Positions 60,183 through 64,000 of a DNA stretch of 64,000 nucleotides are shown here, piece by piece. Below the pieces are notes generated by a model. That model was not told where the DNA came from, made no database searches, and saw only the letters and a list, made by a program, of their open reading frames with translations. The translations under genes were made by a program, and so were the position numbers. The DNA comes from CAZYVD01 sp964651045 (GTDB lineage Bacteria > Zhuqueibacterota > QNDG01 > DSAB01): contig CAZYVD010000004.1 in assembly GCA_964651045.1 (NCBI GenBank), positions 1-64,000 of the forward strand, written 5' to 3'. The stretch's first letter is position 1. Each line of letters opens with the position of its first letter.

Positions 60183-61952
60183 CTATTCTTTTTGAATTAT
60201 TGCATCTACAGGACATACCTGCGCACAAACTGAACAACCTGTACAGAGATTACCATCGATTATGCATTTTGTCAATCCCTTTTCACTCTTCTCCTCAGAC
60301 TCGCTTATTGCCGGACAATTTACCTTAAGGCATAAATGACAACCCGTGCACTTTTCAGAATCAATATAAAACGGATTCTGTTTAATCAACTTTCTATTCT
60401 CTGGTGGAAAAAGAGCACATGGTCTATTTGTGATTACTACAGATAGCTCATCCGACTGCATCTCTTCGCTCAAGACCTTCTCCATCTCATCCAGCATATA
60501 GGGATCTACAACCCTGACTCTCTTTGCACCAAGGGCCTTACAGAGCTCGGTTAAATTAATATGTTTACCTTCTGTTCCCATTAGTGTATTGCCAGTACCA
60601 GGATGGTGCTGTCCGCCTGTCATTGCCGTAATCCTGTTATCTGCTATTACTACCGTTATACCGGCCCTATCATTTATTCCATTGAGCAGTCCTGTCATTC
60701 CAGAGTGAAGAAATGTTGAATCTCCTATGGTAGCCACTATCCCCTTTCCACTTCCCTTAGCTTTTGCCATTCCAATTCCCACTCCTATTGAAGCACCCAT
60801 CTCTACACATGTATCACCCGATTCCAGCGGAGGGAGCACACCAAGTGTATAACATCCAATGTCTGTTGTAACTACTGCCTTCAGTTTTTTCAAAACATAG
60901 TAAAGACCTCTGTGAGGGCATCCAGGACAGAATATCGGTGGACGGACTATTACATCTTCCCCAGTCGGAACAGCTCTCTTTTTCTCAAGCACACCCGCCT
61001 CTATGAAACCAGACTCCACAACATCCGGGGAGAGTTCTCCTAAATTGGTCCAGTACTTCTTGCCCTCACAACCGATTCCTTGAGCCTTAATCTGTTCTTC
61101 GATGAATGGCTCAAGCTCCTCGACTACAAACAGTGTTTCTACCATCTCAGAGAATCGGCGAATTTTCTCTATTGGAAGGGGATAGCTCATACCCAGCTTA
61201 AGTATAGATGCTTCTGGCAAGACCTCCTTTACATACTGGTAGGCAACTCCATCTGTAATTACTCCTACCCCTTTTGTTCCATGCTCTATTCTGTTTAAAT
61301 CGGTCTCCTCAGAAAACTGTTGAAGTTTCTTTAATCTTTCTACTGTAAGAGGATGACGGATTCTTCCATGTGCAGGAAGAACAACAAACTTCTTGGGATC
61401 ACGTTTGAACCCTTTTACAGGAAATTGTTGTCTCTGACCAAATTCAACTACACCCTTTGAGTGGCATATCCTTGTTGTCATCCTCAACATTACTGGCACA
61501 TCAAATTTTGAACTTATCGATAATGCTTCACCTACAAAATCTTTGGCCTCCTGACTATCTGAAGGTTCAAGACATGGATAACCTGCAAACTTTGCATAAT
61601 AACGATTATCCTGTTCATTCTGTGATGAATGCATACCAGGATCGTCTGCACTAACAATGATAAATCCTCCAGGAGCTCCAATAAGACTCATTGACATGAA
61701 TGGATCGGCTGCAACGTTGAGGCCCACGTGCTTCATTGCAACCAGTGATCTGGCACCTTCAAATGTGGCACCCATAGCAACTTCAAAAGCAACCTTCTCA
61801 TTTGGGGACCACTCACAATAAATTTCAGGATAGTTTTTAACATTTTCTAAAATTTCTGTACTCGGAGTACCTGGATAGGCTGTCGCGACATGAAGACCAT
61901 ATTCATAACATCCTCTGGCTACTGCTTCATTTCCTGATAAGATAGCTTTCAT
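60183..61952 (-). CDS. iorA: Indolepyruvate:ferredoxin oxidoreductase alpha subunit
   Basis: A 589-residue fusion of pyrimidine and TPP domains: GNEAVARGCYEYGLHVATAYPGTPSTEI at the N-terminus, FCPGCPHRGLYYVLKKLK, the TPP motif GIVATIGDSTFLHSGMTGLLNGINDRAGIT, and two C-terminal ferredoxin motifs CTGCHLCLKVNCPAI and CTGCSVCAQVCPVDAI. It converts indolepyruvate, phenylpyruvate and related acids to acyl-CoA with ferredoxin reduction. GGAG precedes the ATG. In a cluster for branched acids it extends the range to aromatic amino acids. Confidence 0.95.
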   Translation of the reverse strand: MKAILSGNEAVARGCYEYGLHVATAYPGTPSTEILENVKNYPEIYCEWSPNEKVAFEVAMGATFEGARSLVAMKHVGLNVAADPFMSMSLIGAPGGFIIVSADDPGMHSSQNEQDNRYYAKFAGYPCLEPSDSQEAKDFVGEALSISSKFDVPVMLRMTTRICHSKGVVEFGQRQQFPVKGFKRDPKKFVVLPAHGRIRHPLTVERLKKLQQFSEETDLNRIEHGTKGVGVITDGVAYQYVKEVLPEASILKLGMSYPLPIEKIRRFSEMVETLFVVEELEPFIEEQIKAQGIGCEGKKYWTNLGELSPDVVESGFIEAGVLEKKRAVPTGEDVIVRPPIFCPGCPHRGLYYVLKKLKAVVTTDIGCYTLGVLPPLESGDTCVEMGASIGVGIGMAKAKGSGKGIVATIGDSTFLHSGMTGLLNGINDRAGITVVIADNRITAMTGGQHHPGTGNTLMGTEGKHINLTELCKALGAKRVRVVDPYMLDEMEKVLSEEMQSDELSVVITNRPCALFPPENRKLIKQNPFYIDSEKCTGCHLCLKVNCPAISESEEKSEKGLTKCIIDGNLCTGCSVCAQVCPVDAIIQKE

Positions 61953-61987
61953 GTTAGCTCCTATTTAAATTATTCTACTGCTTTTTT

Positions 61988-62899
61988 TCAATTCTCTCCA
62001 AAGGCTTCAATAAGTTTCATTAGATGATTCCACTTCTCATTAACAACACCCTGAATATAGTCAATCTCCTCATCACCTAAATGGCGGAACCGTCCCTGAA
62101 GTTTTAAATACTCAACAACAGGTTTGGGATTTTTAACATTTCTATTTAATTTATATACCCCATTTTCAACCTCATATATCGGAAAAACAAGAGTCTCTGT
62201 TGCAAGACGTGCTATCTTGATTGTTATGTCGGGGGGATGCTTCCATCCAGTGGGACAGGGAGCCAAGAGATGAAAAAACTTGGTTCCCTTTATCTGTTTT
62301 GCCTTTTTCAATTTTCTAATAAAATCTTCGGGATAGGCAACGCTTGCTGTGGCACAGTACGGTATATGGTGAGCTACCATGATTTGCATGATATCCTTTT
62401 TTCTTCCTTTTTTATAATGTTTAACCGGTGTCGTGGTAGTCCAGGCTCCATGGGGTGTTGCCGAAGATCTCTGAATTCCTGTGTTCATGTATGCTTCATT
62501 ATCGTATACTACATATATTATGTTATCGTTTCTCTCTGCTGCTCCCGAAAGCGCCTGTATTCCAATGTCAAATGTACCTCCATCACCAGCCCAAGCCAGA
62601 GAAACAACATCGTTCATATTTAACTGACTCAATGCATGGCTGATTCCTGAAGCGGTTGCCGCAGCAGTTTCAAATGCGCACTGCTGAACAGGGATGCCAG
62701 CAGCAGAATATGGAAAGGGCCCATCTATCACTGCCCAGCAGCAAGCGGGTATTGATACTATCGTCTTCTTCCCAAGACCCTTAAGAGCATACCGCATTGC
62801 AAGTGCAGCACCACATCCCTGACAGGCCAAATGTCCTGGAGACATTACCTCTTCTTCGGGTAGTGTTAGTTTAATTTTCTTTGTTGAATCAGAACTCAT
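61988..62899 (-). CDS. 2-Oxoacid:ferredoxin oxidoreductase beta subunit (pyruvate/2-oxoisovalerate type)
   Basis: About 303 residues from the ATG at 62899 (seven bases after AGGAG; overlaps the alpha stop as ATGA). GHLACQGCGAALAMRYALKGLGKKT, PACCWAVIDGPFPYSAAGIP, AWAGDGGTFDIGIQALSGAAERNDN and VVYDNEAYMNTGIQRSSATPHGAWTTT are PorB/VorB motifs with the TPP site intact. With the alpha subunit upstream it oxidises pyruvate or a branched 2-oxoacid. Gamma and delta genes are not in the window and should lie to the right. Confidence 0.9.
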   Translation of the reverse strand: MSSDSTKKIKLTLPEEEVMSPGHLACQGCGAALAMRYALKGLGKKTIVSIPACCWAVIDGPFPYSAAGIPVQQCAFETAAATASGISHALSQLNMNDVVSLAWAGDGGTFDIGIQALSGAAERNDNIIYVVYDNEAYMNTGIQRSSATPHGAWTTTTPVKHYKKGRKKDIMQIMVAHHIPYCATASVAYPEDFIRKLKKAKQIKGTKFFHLLAPCPTGWKHPPDITIKIARLATETLVFPIYEVENGVYKLNRNVKNPKPVVEYLKLQGRFRHLGDEEIDYIQGVVNEKWNHLMKLIEAFGEN

Positions 62900-64000
62900 C
62901 TTTTTACTCCTATCCAAACAATATTTTGGGGTTTGTTGTTCTGCATATATTCGACCATCGATTCTATCTCTCTAATAGAAACATCTCTTCCTCCGAGACC
63001 TGCAATGAATCCATATATCGGGATTGTTTTGCCATATAGAGAAGCCTTTACTTCTGAGAAAAAAGGCCCGGAGTGGCCATAAGAAATTGCCCTGTCAATC
63101 ACTCCAATACTTGCGGCCTTACCTGCAATCTCCCTGACCTCCTCTTCAGGAAAGGGCCTGAAATACCGAATCTTTAGACTTCCAACCCTTATTCCTCTTT
63201 TCCTCATCCGATCCACAGCATCCTTTGCAGTACCAGCAATCGTACCGTAATCGATAAGAATAAACTCTGCATCATCACACATGTAGGATTCGGTAAGACC
63301 ATATTCTCTCCCGAAAATCTTTCCAAACTCTTTTCCCACATCCCTTATTACCTGTTTGGCCTTCTGATGGGAAAGCTCTATTTTGTATGAAAATTCATAG
63401 TAATTTTCGGGTGATGTAAGACCACCAAATGCCCTCGGTTTCTCAACATCGAGCTTTATTTTAGGATTGTACGGTGGAAGAAATGAATCAACTCTCTTGC
63501 GATCATAAATATCTACAACCTGGGAAGTATGAGAGAGAAAAAATGCATCGAGGTTTACAAGTGTGGGAAGCAGGACTTCCTCATTCTCACCTATCTTGTA
63601 AGACATTAAGATTGTATCAAATACTTCCTGGTTATTTTCACAATATATCTGCATCCATCCCGTATCTCTCTGCGAAATCGAATCTGTCGCATCTGCCCAG
63701 ATTGACCATCCTGGAGCCATGGCTCGATTCACATTTGCCAGTACAATTGGCAATCTTGCTCTTGCCGCCCAGTGAATCAACTCATGCATGAGGGCAAGCC
63801 CCTGAGCAGATGTTGCAGTAAATGTCCTAGCACCCGCAGCTTGAGCACCTATACAGGACGCAAGTGCAGAATGCTCTGACTCAACCTTAATGAAGTCGGC
63901 ATCGAGTTCTCCATCTGCAACAATCTCGGAAAGCAGTTCAACTATTGTAGTCTGTGGAGTTATGGGATAAGCTGCTATAACATTTACTCGTGCCATTGTA
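62896..64000 (-). CDS. 2-Oxoacid:ferredoxin oxidoreductase alpha subunit, 5'-truncated by window
   Basis: At least 366 residues, with the frame open to the window edge. RVNVIAAYPITPQTTIVELLSE lies close to the start of PorA/VorA proteins, so only about 15-20 residues are missing. EHSALASCIGAQAAGARTFTATSAQGLALMHE, and NRAMAPGWSIWADATDSISQRDTGWMQIY are typical PorA/VorA. The ATG at 63996 is probably internal. It pairs with the beta subunit downstream; substrate pyruvate or 2-oxoisovalerate. Confidence 0.88.
   Translation of the reverse strand, partial: TMARVNVIAAYPITPQTTIVELLSEIVADGELDADFIKVESEHSALASCIGAQAAGARTFTATSAQGLALMHELIHWAARARLPIVLANVNRAMAPGWSIWADATDSISQRDTGWMQIYCENNQEVFDTILMSYKIGENEEVLLPTLVNLDAFFLSHTSQVVDIYDRKRVDSFLPPYNPKIKLDVEKPRAFGGLTSPENYYEFSYKIELSHQKAKQVIRDVGKEFGKIFGREYGLTESYMCDDAEFILIDYGTIAGTAKDAVDRMRKRGIRVGSLKIRYFRPFPEEEVREIAGKAASIGVIDRAISYGHSGPFFSEVKASLYGKTIPIYGFIAGLGGRDVSIREIESMVEYMQNNKPQNIVWIGVKR

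Noticed and set aside
1..64000. CRISPR array, rRNA or tRNA genes
   Set aside because: No regularly spaced repeats and no structured RNA gene was recognised; the only direct repeats are the short tandems at 351-390 and 6166-6187.

Overview
The window looks like part of the chromosome of an uncultured, strictly anaerobic, Gram-negative bacterium. The Gram-negative envelope is shown by a TolC/RND/adaptor pump, a lipoprotein and a protein ending in a PNPFNPST-type sorting domain. That tail is typical of FCB-group and related candidate phyla, but the phylum cannot be fixed from this sequence. The metabolism is ferredoxin- and flavin-based: three 2-oxoacid:ferredoxin oxidoreductases, two Hdr-type iron-sulfur/flavin systems, one ETF, and acyl-CoA chemistry. 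No oxygen-using enzyme was seen. Except for one broken gene and one short open frame, everything is on the minus strand.

Layout. 1-1340: AT-rich segment with an AraC-type regulator. 1342-6190: a compact SOS mutagenesis operon lexA-imuB-dnaE2 with no imuA. It is read from a lexA promoter whose -35/-10 spacer carries an 11-bp tandem repeat. 6186-7160: remnants, including a truncated IS481-like transposase. 7211-14574: a TetR-controlled efflux operon (tetR, outer-membrane protein, tolC-like, adaptor, HAE-type RND pump, PII-like protein), with a recognisable promoter and operator at one end and a terminator at the other. 14623-15318: plus-strand pseudogene with an in-frame amber codon.

15439-64000: about 48.5 kb holding 46 genes in one direction, with no gap above about 80 bp. 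It looks like a catabolic super-operon for branched-chain amino acids or branched short-chain fatty acids. IlvE and the 2-oxoacid oxidoreductases would turn Leu/Ile/Val (and aromatic 2-oxoacids) into acyl-CoAs. Ptb and two butyrate kinases can make ATP from acyl-CoAs or activate the free acids. Three acyl-CoA dehydrogenases, a hydratase, a hydroxyacyl-CoA dehydrogenase and two thiolases do beta-oxidation. Propionyl-CoA is handled by a biotin carboxylase system, an epimerase and a Tyr/Arg-type methylmalonyl-CoA mutase. A second mutase carries the Phe/Gln signature of isobutyryl-CoA mutase, which would send valine carbon or isobutyrate to butyryl-CoA. A methylcrotonyl-CoA carboxylase beta subunit lies with an archaeal-type HMG-CoA synthase/thiolase/DUF35 trio. 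This suggests that leucine carbon ends as acetyl-CoA through HMG-CoA synthase run backwards instead of HMG-CoA lyase. Electrons from acyl-CoA dehydrogenation would enter EtfAB and a neighbouring HdrA/MvhD/HdrCB-like set. Genes that make or attach the needed cofactors (thiamine: thi4, thiE; biotin: birA; adenosylcobalamin: btuR, meaB) are interspersed among the enzymes that use them.

Main points for follow-up: the isobutyryl-CoA mutase assignment, the reversed HMG-CoA synthase route, the Etf-Hdr electron module, and the imuA-less, possibly leaderless lexA mutasome operon.
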